Position numbers and translations under genes: made by a program. Shown in pieces: positions 7,957 through 15,128 of a stretch of 34,543 nucleotides of DNA. The DNA is from Actinomycetota bacterium (lineage in GTDB: Bacteria; Actinomycetota; Thermoleophilia; Gaiellales; Gaiellaceae). A model generated the notes under the pieces. That model searched no databases. It was not told the origin of the DNA and worked only from the letters and a program-made list of their open reading frames with translations. The DNA is taken from NCBI GenBank assembly GCA_005885245.1, contig VAWR01000137.1, positions 1-34,543 of the forward strand, written 5' to 3'. How positions within the stretch are numbered: the first letter of the stretch is position 1; the number at the start of each line of letters is the position of its first letter.

Positions 7957-8969
7957 CAGCACGCGATGCTACCGGCGCCGATGAAGGTCGCAAGACTGCG
8001 GAGCGGCCTCTGCAGGGAGATCGGTTTGACTCCGGGTTCCCAGTGGACCGAGTTCACGCGCAACGCGCCGGTCTTGCGGTCGAGGACCGGGTCGATCCTC
8101 CCGATCAGTCGGTCTCCTCGCAGGATCGGCAACACGTAGTAGCCGTACTCGCGCTTCGCTTTCGGGACGTACATCTCCAGGCGATAGCGAAAGTCCCACA
8201 GAGCTTCCGCGCGGTCGCGATCGTGGATGAGACGGTCGAACGGCGACAGGAAGGTCGTTCGTGCCGGGACCGCTTCGCTGTCGGCATCCGGGTGCACTTC
8301 CCAGTCGCCGTTCCGCGCGAGCCGCACACCCAGCGATCGCCAGCGCTTGTCCGTGAGGATCCGCTCGGCTTCGTCGATCGGCGGAGGCTCGACCTGCGGG
8401 AACCAGCGTTCGGCGAGGTCCCACAGACGGTGCGCGCCGCGCCTGCCGGTGACCGCGACCTGGCCGCGGTCCTCGAGGAGCTCGAGCATCACGGTGACGT
8501 TTCGAGTCCCGTGCCAGCCACTCGATTTCCAGGTCCGGACCGAGCTGTCCGCGAGTTCCCGCGACAAAAGCGGCCCGCGGCGTTCGAGCTCGCGGAGTAC
8601 GTACCTTCGGAAGCCTGCGTTCTTCCTCAGAAACTCCATGCCGCGGCGCTCCCACGAGTACTTGCCGGTTCGCCTGCGTCGCATTCGCGCGAGGATCAGC
8701 GGGAAATCTTCGATCGGTCGGATGAACGCGCCCCACTCGAACAGCTTGCGCTCCTGCCAGAGGAGCCGGTCGAGCTCGGCGACGTCGAACGGGCCAAGCC
8801 GGCTCCAGAGGACGAGCCGCTGGGGAGTCGCAACGGTTGCGATCGGGTCGATCTGAAGGAAGCCGAGCTTTCGCACGGTCGTGAGGACGTCGGTCGCCGA
8901 TCCGTCGAGGAGCTGGGCTCGGACCGCGATCCGGCGTGCCTGTGCGAGGCTCAGTGACGTGGACTTCAC
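7956..8969 (-). CDS. Winged-helix DNA glycosylase, AlkZ-like (AlkX/YcaQ family)
   Basis: This 337-residue protein belongs to the HTH_42 winged-helix family once called DUF1006 and now known to include AlkZ and AlkX/YcaQ glycosylases, which excise bulky alkylated bases and unhook interstrand crosslinks. The N-terminal LSLAQARRIAVRAQLL helix is typical. The catalytic QxD motif of the AlkX type is seen as Gln39-Ile-Asp41 in LGFLQIDPIATV. Further hallmarks are EWGAFIRPIEDFPL, LSPFDRLIHDRDR and YVLPILRGDRLIGRIDP. The start is GTG at 8969, needed to include the first helix, and it overlaps the start of the divergent methyltransferase gene by 11 bp. The product is cytoplasmic. Its neighbours do not include a crosslinking toxin pathway, so a general repair role is more likely than self-resistance. 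Confidence 0.85.
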   Translation of the reverse strand: MKSTSLSLAQARRIAVRAQLLDGSATDVLTTVRKLGFLQIDPIATVATPQRLVLWSRLGPFDVAELDRLLWQERKLFEWGAFIRPIEDFPLILARMRRRRTGKYSWERRGMEFLRKNAGFRRYVLRELERRGPLLSRELADSSVRTWKSSGWHGTRNVTVMLELLEDRGQVAVTGRRGAHRLWDLAERWFPQVEPPPIDEAERILTDKRWRSLGVRLARNGDWEVHPDADSEAVPARTTFLSPFDRLIHDRDRAEALWDFRYRLEMYVPKAKREYGYYVLPILRGDRLIGRIDPVLDRKTGALRVNSVHWEPGVKPISLQRPLRSLATFIGAGSIAC

Positions 8970-9600
8970 CGCGTTCGCACTTTCGCAGCTACCCGAGCCG
9001 CCGCGGCGCGTGCTCGAGGTCGGCTGCGGCTACGAGGGCGGCGTCGCGCCGGCGCTTGCGGCGAAGGGTTACGACGTGCTGGCGATCGATCCGGAAGCTC
9101 CCGAGGGCCCGTTCTACCGGCAGATCGCACTGGAAGACCTCGACGACCCCGGACCGTTCGACGCCGTCGTCGGGGGCCGTGTCCTGCATCACGTCGACCC
9201 GCTCGGCGCCGCACTCGACAGGCTCGCGGGGCTCGCACCGCTCCTGATCCTCGACGAGTTCGCGTGGAACCACCTGGACGAGCCCACGATCGACTGGTAC
9301 GAGTCGCACCACCGCCTGCTAGTCGCCACGGGCCGGAAACCCAAGGGGCCGTCGGACCTGGCCGCGTGGCGCGCCCGCCATACCGGTTTGCACACCTACG
9401 AAGTGTTGCGTGCGGAAGTCGACGCGCGTTACGACGAGCGGCATTTCGAGTGGCGGCCGTACCTCTATCGCTGGCTCGGTGGGCCGGCGACGGAGTCGCT
9501 CGAGGCGGGTCTGATCCAGGCGGGTGCGATTCGCCCGGTCGGTTTCCGCTACGCGGGTGTCAGGACGGACGCGGTGCGCTCCTCGGCCTCGGCACGGTAG
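8959..9600 (+). CDS. SAM-dependent methyltransferase, class I
   Basis: This protein of about 213 residues is a small class I (Rossmann-like) methyltransferase. Motif I is RVLEVGCGYEGG near residues 14-25, the acidic end of strand 2 is AIDPEAP near 40, and motif IV is DAVVGGRVLHHVDPL near 71-85. The C-terminal half is rich in Trp, His and Arg (NHLDEPTIDWYESHHRLL), which may form the substrate pocket. The substrate is not recognisable. The GTG at 8959 is chosen because GAGG lies 9 bases upstream and because it starts shortly before the first strand. The frame is open back to 8881, but that would lie deep inside the divergent glycosylase gene. The 3' end overlaps the convergent glutaredoxin gene by 52 bp. 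Confidence 0.8.
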   Translation: MDFTAFALSQLPEPPRRVLEVGCGYEGGVAPALAAKGYDVLAIDPEAPEGPFYRQIALEDLDDPGPFDAVVGGRVLHHVDPLGAALDRLAGLAPLLILDEFAWNHLDEPTIDWYESHHRLLVATGRKPKGPSDLAAWRARHTGLHTYEVLRAEVDARYDERHFEWRPYLYRWLGGPATESLEAGLIQAGAIRPVGFRYAGVRTDAVRSSASAR

Positions 9601-9920
9601 TCCGCGCCGAGCTTTTCTTCCAGCACGCGCGTGAGCTCCCCACTTGCGCCGAGCTCTTCGGTGATGTCGGCGCCGCCGATCAGCTCGCCGTTGACGAAGA
9701 CCTGAGGAATGGTCGGCCAGCCCGAGATCGCGGACAGCTCCCGACGGATGGCCGGATCCGCAAGGACGTCGACACCCGTGACGGGGGCGCCCGCTTTACG
9801 CAGCGCGCGCAGGGCCCGGTCGGAGTTCCCGCACATCACGAACTGCGGCGTACCCTTCATGAAGAGGGCCACGGGCTCGTTCTGGATTACCTCCTGGATG
9901 CGCTCGCGCAGCTCGGTCAT
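9549..9920 (-). CDS. grxD: Grx4-type monothiol glutaredoxin with CGNS active site
   Basis: This 123-residue protein is a monothiol glutaredoxin of the Grx4/Grx5 class, which carries and transfers a glutathione-ligated [2Fe-2S] cluster rather than reducing disulfides. Lys22 in MKGTP and the WPTIPQVFVNGELIGGADI segment (TIP loop, GG, D for glutathione binding) are intact. The active site, invariably CGFS in the classical family, reads Cys30-Gly-Asn32-Ser33 here. The Asn codon is 9825-9827 and the frame around it is otherwise normal. About 18 extra residues follow the usual C-terminus. The ATG overlaps the TGA of the BolA gene (ATGA, 9917-9920), so the two partners are translationally coupled. 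Confidence 0.88.
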   Translation of the reverse strand: MTELRERIQEVIQNEPVALFMKGTPQFVMCGNSDRALRALRKAGAPVTGVDVLADPAIRRELSAISGWPTIPQVFVNGELIGGADITEELGASGELTRVLEEKLGADYRAEAEERTASVLTPA

Positions 9921-10150
9921 TCGCTTCCTTTCGTCTTGATCCGCAATTCATGGATGGTGCCGTCGCGTAGAGGGTCCGCGAGAGCCTCGTTCACGAGACG
10001 ATGCTGGTCGAGGAGTGTGAGCCCGTCGAAGCGTGGGCTCGCGATCGTCACCTGAAAATGGTCGCCCCCGCCGGTGCGGTCCTCGATGCGCAGCTCGCTC
10101 GCATCGGGAAACGCATGCTCCAGAAGCTTCTGCAGAGGCTCGGTCGCCAC
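9917..10150 (-). CDS. BolA/IbaG family protein
   Basis: This 77-residue protein is a full-length BolA-family member with the class II KH-like fold. A loop histidine (His31 in GGGDHFQV), the helix FDGLTLLDQHRLVNEAL and the C-terminal His67 in IHELRIKT correspond to the positions that ligate the [2Fe-2S] cluster shared with a monothiol glutaredoxin. The gene is coupled to exactly such a glutaredoxin by a 4-bp overlap, so a BolA-Grx cluster complex for iron-sulfur trafficking or iron sensing is the likely function. The start is GTG at 10150. A nearby CAT at 10156-10158 is out of frame. The divergent Lon-domain gene starts 40 bp away, leaving a short shared promoter region. Confidence 0.88.
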   Translation of the reverse strand: MATEPLQKLLEHAFPDASELRIEDRTGGGDHFQVTIASPRFDGLTLLDQHRLVNEALADPLRDGTIHELRIKTKGSE

Positions 10151-10190
10151 ACGCCCATGCTAGCCGTCGAAGCGCGTTACCCTGCGGCGG

Positions 10191-10808
10191 ATGCCCGAGC
10201 TCGGTCTCTTTCCGCTGGGGATGGTGCTCCTACCGACGGAGCGAGTCCCGCTGCACATCTTCGAGCCCCGCTATCGCGAGCTCATCGGAGAGTGCGTCGC
10301 CGAGGAGCGCGAGTTCGGAATGCTGCTCGGAGACGACGAGGGCTTGCGGGAGATCGGGACCCGTGCCGCCGTGGTCGAAGTGGTAGACCGTTTCCCCGAC
10401 GGACGTCTGAACGTCGTCATCGAAGGGCGCGAGCGGTTCCGGCTCGTCGAGTTGACCGACGGTCGTTCGTTCGCCACGGGCGACGTCGAGCCCGTCGCCG
10501 ATGAGGCGTCTGTCTCCGCGCAGGCGGACCGTGACGGTGTCCTCGAGGTCTACCGCGAGCTCGCCGAGTTGGTCGAGGCCGAGGTCGACGAGCCGGGCGC
10601 CGACTCGGAGCTGCTCTCGTTCGAGATCGCCGCACGTGTCGACTTCGGCGCTCCCCGGAAGCAGGAGCTGCTGGAGCTCATGTCGGAGTCCGCGCGGCTC
10701 GAGGCCGTGAGAGGCTTTCTACGGCAGGCGATCGAGGGGATCGAGCTTGAGCGCGAGCTCGCCGAGCGTTCCTCGCTGAACGGGCGTGGGGTCTCGCGGC
10801 GGGACTAG
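10191..10808 (+). CDS. Lon N-terminal (substrate-binding) domain protein
   Basis: This 205-residue protein consists of a LON substrate-binding domain without the AAA+ or protease domains of Lon. The N-terminal LGLFPLGMVLLPTERVPLHIFEPRYRELI is the hallmark beta-hairpin and loop of the family. REFGMLLGD, the IGTRAAVVEVV strand and INVVIEGRERFR-type strand (here LNVVIEGRERFR) follow. The C-terminal half is an acidic helical bundle (DEPGADSELLSFEIAARV, ELLELMSESARLEAVRGFL). Stand-alone LON-domain proteins are common in actinomycetes and their role is not established. A chaperone or adaptor role is plausible. The TAG overlaps the stop of the convergent cystathionine beta-synthase gene by 4 bp (10805-10808). 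Confidence 0.85.
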   Translation: MPELGLFPLGMVLLPTERVPLHIFEPRYRELIGECVAEEREFGMLLGDDEGLREIGTRAAVVEVVDRFPDGRLNVVIEGRERFRLVELTDGRSFATGDVEPVADEASVSAQADRDGVLEVYRELAELVEAEVDEPGADSELLSFEIAARVDFGAPRKQELLELMSESARLEAVRGFLRQAIEGIELERELAERSSLNGRGVSRRD

Positions 10809-12205
10809 GTGCCGCGCTGGTGCGCGAGATACTCGAGGAGGTCCGACCGAGTGAGCACTCCGACCGGCTTGCCGTCGCTCGCCACGACGACGGCGTTCGT
10901 CCGGCCGGTCAGGGTGGCGAAGACCTCGTCGAGCGTCTGATCGGCCTCGATCGCGGCGAGTGGTGGTTGCATCGCGGCGGCGACGTCCTCGTGCAATGCA
11001 TCGGCGTTCTTGAACACGCGGTCGAGCAGGTCGCGGTCCTGCAGGGAGCCGATGACGTCGGCCAGAGATTGGACCTCGCCGTCACGCACGACGGGCAGCT
11101 GTGAGATCGAATAGCGCTGCATCACGTCGATCGCCTCGCCGACCTTCTGGTGCGCGGCGATCGTGATCAGCGCAGGGACGTCGCTCTCTTCCTCGCGTTT
11201 TGCACTCAGCAGCTCCGAGACGGTCGGGCGCGCGGTCCGGCGCTCGACGAACCCGTGCTCGAGCATCCAGTTGTCGTCGTAGAACTTCGACAGGTAGGAG
11301 CGGCCCGAGTCGGGGATCATCGTCAGGATCGTCGCCTCGGGGCCGAACCGCCTGGCGATCTCCAGTGCCGCCCAGACGGTCGTCCCGCCCGAGCCGCCGA
11401 CCAGCAGTCCCTCCTCGTGCGCGAGCCGACGGGCCGTGAGGAAGGAGTCGCGATCGGAGACGCGCACCCACTCGTCCACCACTGACGGATCCATCGTCTT
11501 CGGCCACGTGTCCTTGCCGATGCCTTCGACCAGGTAAGGATGGACGTCCCGCTCTGCCTGCGCGGTATAGACCGACCCTTCCGGGTCAGCCCCGACGATC
11601 AGGACCTCCGGCGAGTGCTCCTTGAAGAACCGGCCGACCCCGGAGATCGTCCCACCCGTTCCGACGGAGATGACGATTGCGTCGAGCTCGCCGCCGGTCT
11701 GCGCCCAGATCTCGGGACCGGTCTGCAGATAGTGCGCCTCCGGATTGGACATGTTCGAGTACTGATCCGGCTTGAAGCCGCCCGGGATCTCCTCTGCGAG
11801 CCGATCGGAGACGGAGTAATAGGACTCCGGCGAATCCGGCTCGACCGCAGTTGGGCAGATCACGACCTCGGCTCCGTACGCGCGGAGCATCGAGATCTTC
11901 TCCTGGCTCATCTTGTCGGGCATCACGAAGATGCAGCGGTAGCCCTTCTTCGCGGCGGCGATCGCGAGGCCCACGCCCGTGTTGCCGGAGGTGGGCTCGA
12001 CGATCGTGCCGCCGGGCTTGAGCTTGCCCTCGGCTTCGGCCTTCTCGATCATGGCGAGCCCGATCCGGTCCTTGACCGAGCCGCCGGGGTTGAGGTACTC
12101 GAGCTTGGCCAGGACCTGCGGCTGGACGTCGCGACCGAGCGAGTCGAGCCGGACGATCGGTGTGTCGCCGACGAGCTCCAGAGCGGTGGGATACTCGCGC
12201 GCCAT
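10805..12205 (-). CDS. cbs: Cystathionine beta-synthase (PLP domain plus CBS pair)
   Basis: This 466-residue enzyme condenses homocysteine with serine to cystathionine, the first step of reverse transsulfuration. The N-terminal fold-type II PLP domain (about 1-320) has the Schiff-base Lys45 in NPGGSVKDR, the substrate loop TSGNTG near 73, and the phosphate loop GTGGTISG. GGSGGTT near 275 and DSGRSYLSKFYDDNWM near 302-317 are typical of CBS rather than of CysK. A Bateman module of two CBS motifs covers about 335-465 (VGEAIDVMQRYSISQLPVV; LDEVFATLTGRTNAVVV; GVLTRSDLLEYL) and may be a regulatory adenosyl-ligand site. No haem-binding N-terminal extension is present. There is no clear Shine-Dalgarno before the ATG. 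The gamma-cleaving enzyme is at 6808-7956. Confidence 0.92.
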   Translation of the reverse strand: MAREYPTALELVGDTPIVRLDSLGRDVQPQVLAKLEYLNPGGSVKDRIGLAMIEKAEAEGKLKPGGTIVEPTSGNTGVGLAIAAAKKGYRCIFVMPDKMSQEKISMLRAYGAEVVICPTAVEPDSPESYYSVSDRLAEEIPGGFKPDQYSNMSNPEAHYLQTGPEIWAQTGGELDAIVISVGTGGTISGVGRFFKEHSPEVLIVGADPEGSVYTAQAERDVHPYLVEGIGKDTWPKTMDPSVVDEWVRVSDRDSFLTARRLAHEEGLLVGGSGGTTVWAALEIARRFGPEATILTMIPDSGRSYLSKFYDDNWMLEHGFVERRTARPTVSELLSAKREEESDVPALITIAAHQKVGEAIDVMQRYSISQLPVVRDGEVQSLADVIGSLQDRDLLDRVFKNADALHEDVAAAMQPPLAAIEADQTLDEVFATLTGRTNAVVVASDGKPVGVLTRSDLLEYLAHQRGT

Positions 12206-12250
12206 GCGCAGGGAAGCTTAGTCGGGTGGCCGCGGCGGAATAGTCTGGCG

Positions 12251-12275
12251 TGTCGGCCGTTTGTGCATCCCGACA
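12251..12275. repeat. 6-bp inverted repeat upstream of the F420-reductase-like gene
   Basis: TGTCGG (12251-12256) and CCGACA (12270-12275) are perfect reverse complements 13 bases apart, in the 87-bp gap between the divergent cbs and oxidoreductase genes and just upstream of the Shine-Dalgarno at 12281. The position would suit an operator for one or both genes. The repeat is short, so chance is a real alternative. Confidence 0.25.
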
Positions 12276-12292
12276 ACGGAAAGGAGTGGGGG

Positions 12293-12835
12293 ATGAAGAT
12301 TGCAGTCGTAGGAAGGGGCAATGTCGGCGGAGGCCTTGCGGATCGCTGGGAGCGTGCGGGCCACGACGTGACGAGGATCGGCAAGGAGGGTGGTGACGTC
12401 TCGGACGCGGAGGTCGTGCTCGTCGCGGTGCCGGGGGACGCGGTTGCCGACGCGTTGGACAGCGTGCAGGGCCTCGACGGGAAGACCGTCATCGACGCCA
12501 CCAATCTGTTCGGCATCGAGCCGCCGGCCGGGTTCCGGTCGAACGCTGAATTCGTCAAGTCGAAGACGAACGGGCCGACCGTGAAGTCCTTCAACTTGAA
12601 CTTCGCGCGGCTCTACGACCAGGTGGAAGGCCAGAGTCCGAAGCCGGGCAACATCTGGAGCGGCGACGAGGAGGCGCGCGAGGTCGCGGAGCAGCTGATT
12701 CGCGACGCTGGCTACGAGCCGCTCAACGGCGGGCCGCTCGAGAACGCCGGCCCACAGGAGCAGTTCCTCAAGCTGATGATCGGAATCAGCAACGACATCG
12801 GTCCCTGCTTCTACCGCTTCTCGTCGCCCGACTAG
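12293..12835 (+). CDS. NADPH-F420 reductase-like dinucleotide-binding oxidoreductase
   Basis: This 180-residue protein belongs to the F420-dependent NADP oxidoreductase (NADP_F420) family. It opens with MKIAVVGRGNVGGGLADRWERAGHDVT, a Rossmann GxGxxG-type motif. AEVVLVAVPGDAVADAL follows near 45-60, and DATNLFG with PTVKSFNLNF matches the conserved NP/KAFN-type motif of the family. The C-terminal third is shorter than in characterised Fno proteins. Such proteins move hydride between NADPH and F420 or act as related reductases. The exact redox partner is not certain. AAGGAG at 12281-12286 with six bases of spacing fixes the ATG at 12293. The frame extends far upstream, but that part covers the cbs gene on the other strand. 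Confidence 0.82.
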   Translation: MKIAVVGRGNVGGGLADRWERAGHDVTRIGKEGGDVSDAEVVLVAVPGDAVADALDSVQGLDGKTVIDATNLFGIEPPAGFRSNAEFVKSKTNGPTVKSFNLNFARLYDQVEGQSPKPGNIWSGDEEAREVAEQLIRDAGYEPLNGGPLENAGPQEQFLKLMIGISNDIGPCFYRFSSPD

Positions 12836-12844
12836 ACCTCGCGG

Positions 12845-13039
12845 CTAGGACACGAGTGCGGCCACCAGCGACGCCAGTGCAGTCGCAAGCGTCCCGACCT
12901 GGAGGAGCAGCAGCTGGAAGATGCGGTCGTCCAGGCGACGAATGTCAGTTCGAAATTCCTGCCGCGTATGTGCCACCTCAGAACTGAGGTACGACATCGC
13001 GGCTCGGAGTTCAGCGAGTTCGCCGCCCGGCTGCTCCAC
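12845..13039 (-). CDS. Small coiled-coil, single-helix membrane protein
   Basis: This 64-residue protein is not a named family that I recognise. Residues 5-40 are charged, helical and of heptad character (LAELRAAMSYLSSEV, RQEFRTDIRRLDDRI). Residues about 42-63 form one hydrophobic helix (LLLLQVGTLATALASLVAALV). The pattern is that of small tail-anchored coiled-coil proteins, resembling XhlA/holin-accessory or DUF1640-type proteins in shape only. The start is GTG at 13039, without a clear Shine-Dalgarno. It is convergent with the F420-reductase-like gene (10-bp gap) and lies 32 bp downstream of purH on the same strand. The amphipathic then hydrophobic composition argues that this is a real gene, but it could be a chance frame. 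Confidence 0.55.
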   Translation of the reverse strand: MEQPGGELAELRAAMSYLSSEVAHTRQEFRTDIRRLDDRIFQLLLLQVGTLATALASLVAALVS

Positions 13040-13054
13040 GGATGAAGCCTAACC

Positions 13055-13072
13055 GCGGCTTTGCTGAGCCGC
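13055..13072 (-). terminator. Weak hairpin immediately after purH
   Basis: GCGGCT (13055-13060) and AGCCGC (13067-13072) pair around a 6-base loop directly at the purH stop codon (13072-13074). There is no T-run, and the stem is only 6 bp, so this is a weak candidate terminator or spacer hairpin between purH and the small membrane protein gene. Confidence 0.3.
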
Positions 13073-14607
13073 TAGTGGCGGAAATGGCGGCGGCCGGTGA
13101 GCACCATGACAGCACCGGCGTCGCGCACCGTCGCCGTGACCTCGTCGTCGCGCTTCGAACCGCCGGGCTGGATGATGGCGGTGACGCCCGCGTCCAGCGC
13201 GGCCCGCGGGCCGTCGGGGAACGGGAAGAACGCGTCTGACGCAAGCACCGCGCCGTTGAGGTCGTGGCCGTGCTCTCGTGCTTTCTCCAGTGCCAGCCGA
13301 ACGGAGTCGACCCGGCTCGTCTGACCGCCGCCGATCCCGACCGTCGCGAGGTCTTTCGCCAGCACGATGGCGTTCGAGCCGACGTGCTTGCACACACGCC
13401 AGGCGAAGACGAGGTCGCCCCAGCAGGCCTCGTCCGGCTCGCCGGAGGCGACCTCCATCGTCTCGCGGTCGTCGACGTCCCAGTCGCGGTCCTGCACGAG
13501 TGCGCCTCCGAGCACGCGCTTGAAGTCGCGTTCCCCGCGTGGAAAACCTCGCCGCTCGCGATCGTGCAGGATCCGGATCGCCTCCTTCCGCTGCAGGACC
13601 GCGAGCGCGGCGTCCTCGTAATCCGGCGCGAAGAGCACGTCGATGAAGCGCTCCGCGAGCGCCTCGCCGAGCCCAACCGAGACGGGGCGGTTCACGGCGC
13701 ACACCATCCCGAACGCCGAAACCGGGTCCGACGCAAGCGCGTGGTCATAGGCCTCCTCGATCGTGCCCGCGACGGCGATGCCGCATGGATTCGCGTGCTT
13801 GACAATCACGCAGGCGGGGAGCGCGAACTCGCGCAGCAGCAGCCGGGCGGCGGAGAGATCGAGCAGGTTGATCAGCGACAGCTCCTTGCCGTGGACTTGT
13901 TCGACCCGGGAGAGCAGATGAACGCGAGCGCCCTGCTCGGCGTAGTACGCGGCCCGCTGATGCGGGTTCTCGCCGTACCGGAGGTCCGCGACCTTCGTGA
14001 ACGCGGTCACGAGCGTCTCCGGGAATGCTTCGATGTCGCCGAACCAGTGCGCGATCGCGGCTTCGTACGCGGCCGTCGTCGCGAAGGCCTCCGCAGCGAG
14101 TGCGCGCCGGGTCGCTGCGGAGAGGTCTCCGCGGTCGTGCAACTCGGCCAGCACAGAGTCGTAGCGCTCCGGCCGGCAGACCGGTGCGACGTGCGCGAAG
14201 TTCTTCGCCGCCCCACGCAGCATGGATGGCCCGCCGATGTCGATCATCTCGACCGCGTCCTCCTCGCGCACCCCGTACCGCCCGGCGACTTCGCTGAACG
14301 GATAAAGGTTGACGCAGACGAGGTCGAACGGACGGATCGCCTGCTCGTCGAGCGTCGCAACGTCATCGGCGTCGTCGCGCCGGGCGAGGATGGCGGCGTG
14401 GATCCTGGGATGAAGCGTCTTGACGCGGCCGCCGAGCATCTCGGCGACGCCCGTGAGCTCCTCTACCCGCTCGACGTCGAGCCCGACCTCGTTCTCGAGA
14501 AAATCGGCCGTCCCACCGCTCGCCACGAGCTCGAAGCCGAGCTCGGCCAGGCCGCGGGCGAACTCCTGCAGGCCGGTCTTGTCGTAGACGGAGATCAGCG
14601 CACGCAC
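13072..14607 (-). CDS. purH: Bifunctional AICAR formyltransferase / IMP cyclohydrolase
   Basis: This 511-residue enzyme performs the last two steps of de novo IMP synthesis. The N-terminal MGS-like IMP cyclohydrolase domain (about 1-190) starts ALISVYDKTGLQEFARGL and contains VASGGTADFL and GGRVKTLHPRIHAAIL. The AICAR transformylase domain (about 200-511) has DLRYGENPHQRAAYY, the catalytic KHANPCGIAV, ASDPVSAFG, and the C-terminal SDAFFPFPDGP and IIQPGGSKRDDEV. All landmark motifs are intact and the length is normal. The GTG start at 14607 lies inside the 3' end of purN (13-bp overlap), so purN and purH are coupled. Confidence 0.97.
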   Translation of the reverse strand: MRALISVYDKTGLQEFARGLAELGFELVASGGTADFLENEVGLDVERVEELTGVAEMLGGRVKTLHPRIHAAILARRDDADDVATLDEQAIRPFDLVCVNLYPFSEVAGRYGVREEDAVEMIDIGGPSMLRGAAKNFAHVAPVCRPERYDSVLAELHDRGDLSAATRRALAAEAFATTAAYEAAIAHWFGDIEAFPETLVTAFTKVADLRYGENPHQRAAYYAEQGARVHLLSRVEQVHGKELSLINLLDLSAARLLLREFALPACVIVKHANPCGIAVAGTIEEAYDHALASDPVSAFGMVCAVNRPVSVGLGEALAERFIDVLFAPDYEDAALAVLQRKEAIRILHDRERRGFPRGERDFKRVLGGALVQDRDWDVDDRETMEVASGEPDEACWGDLVFAWRVCKHVGSNAIVLAKDLATVGIGGGQTSRVDSVRLALEKAREHGHDLNGAVLASDAFFPFPDGPRAALDAGVTAIIQPGGSKRDDEVTATVRDAGAVMVLTGRRHFRH

Positions 14608-15128
14608 AGCTCGGCCACCACCTCCGGCAGGATCCGGTGCTCGACCGCGTGGATGCGCTCGACGAGACTGTCCCGTGGCTCGACCTCGACCGGCTCCTGG
14701 CGGATCACGGCGCCGGTGTCGAGCCCGCCATCGACGTAATGAACGGTCACGCCCGTGGTCTCGACCCCGGCGGCGAGCGCATCGTCGATCGCGTGCGCAC
14801 CTGGGAATTCCGGCAGCAGGGAAGGATGGACGTTGACGATGCGGTCGGGAAAACGCTCGAGGAACCCCGGCGTCAGCAGGTGCATGTACCCCGCCAGCAC
14901 CACCAGGTCGACTCCTCGTAGCTGCAGCCAGTCCGCCATCTCGCGGTCTCGCGCGAACCGGTCAGGATAGTGCTCCACCGCGAAGACCCGCGCGGGCAGT
15001 GCTGCCGCCTCCGCCCGCGCAAGGGCCCCTGCCCCGGCGCGATTCGAAGCAACCGCGGCGAGCGGCAAACCGGCTTCGATCAGGGCCTGGAGGTTCGTGC
15101 CCTCGCCCGAGACGAGCACGCCGATCAC
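14595..15128 (-). CDS. purN: Phosphoribosylglycinamide formyltransferase
   Basis: This 177-residue enzyme transfers the formyl group of 10-formyl-THF to GAR, the third purine step. It starts VIGVLVSGEGTNLQALI, followed by AVASNRAGAGAL. LVVLAGYMHLLTPGFLERFPDRIVNVHPSLLPEFPGAHAIDDAL contains the catalytic Asn and His residues. VTVHYVDGGLDTGAVIRQ supplies the catalytic Asp. At 177 residues it is slightly shorter than most PurN proteins (about 200). The GTG at 15128 overlaps the purM stop (GTGA, 15125-15128), which decides the start over the 18-codon extension upstream. Confidence 0.95.
   Translation of the reverse strand: MIGVLVSGEGTNLQALIEAGLPLAAVASNRAGAGALARAEAAALPARVFAVEHYPDRFARDREMADWLQLRGVDLVVLAGYMHLLTPGFLERFPDRIVNVHPSLLPEFPGAHAIDDALAAGVETTGVTVHYVDGGLDTGAVIRQEPVEVEPRDSLVERIHAVEHRILPEVVAELCVR

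Noticed and set aside
6763-8139. Open frame of 458 codons on the plus strand
   Set aside because: It is antisense to the cystathionine gamma enzyme and its composition is Arg/Asp/Glu-rich without motif support.
12251-12275. A named regulator operator in front of the F420-reductase-like gene
   Set aside because: The arms are only 6 bp and do not match a consensus that I can name, so I keep it only as a low-confidence repeat.
12845-13039. Phage holin or XhlA-type gene
   Set aside because: There are no endolysin, tail or other phage genes nearby, and the resemblance is only in overall shape.
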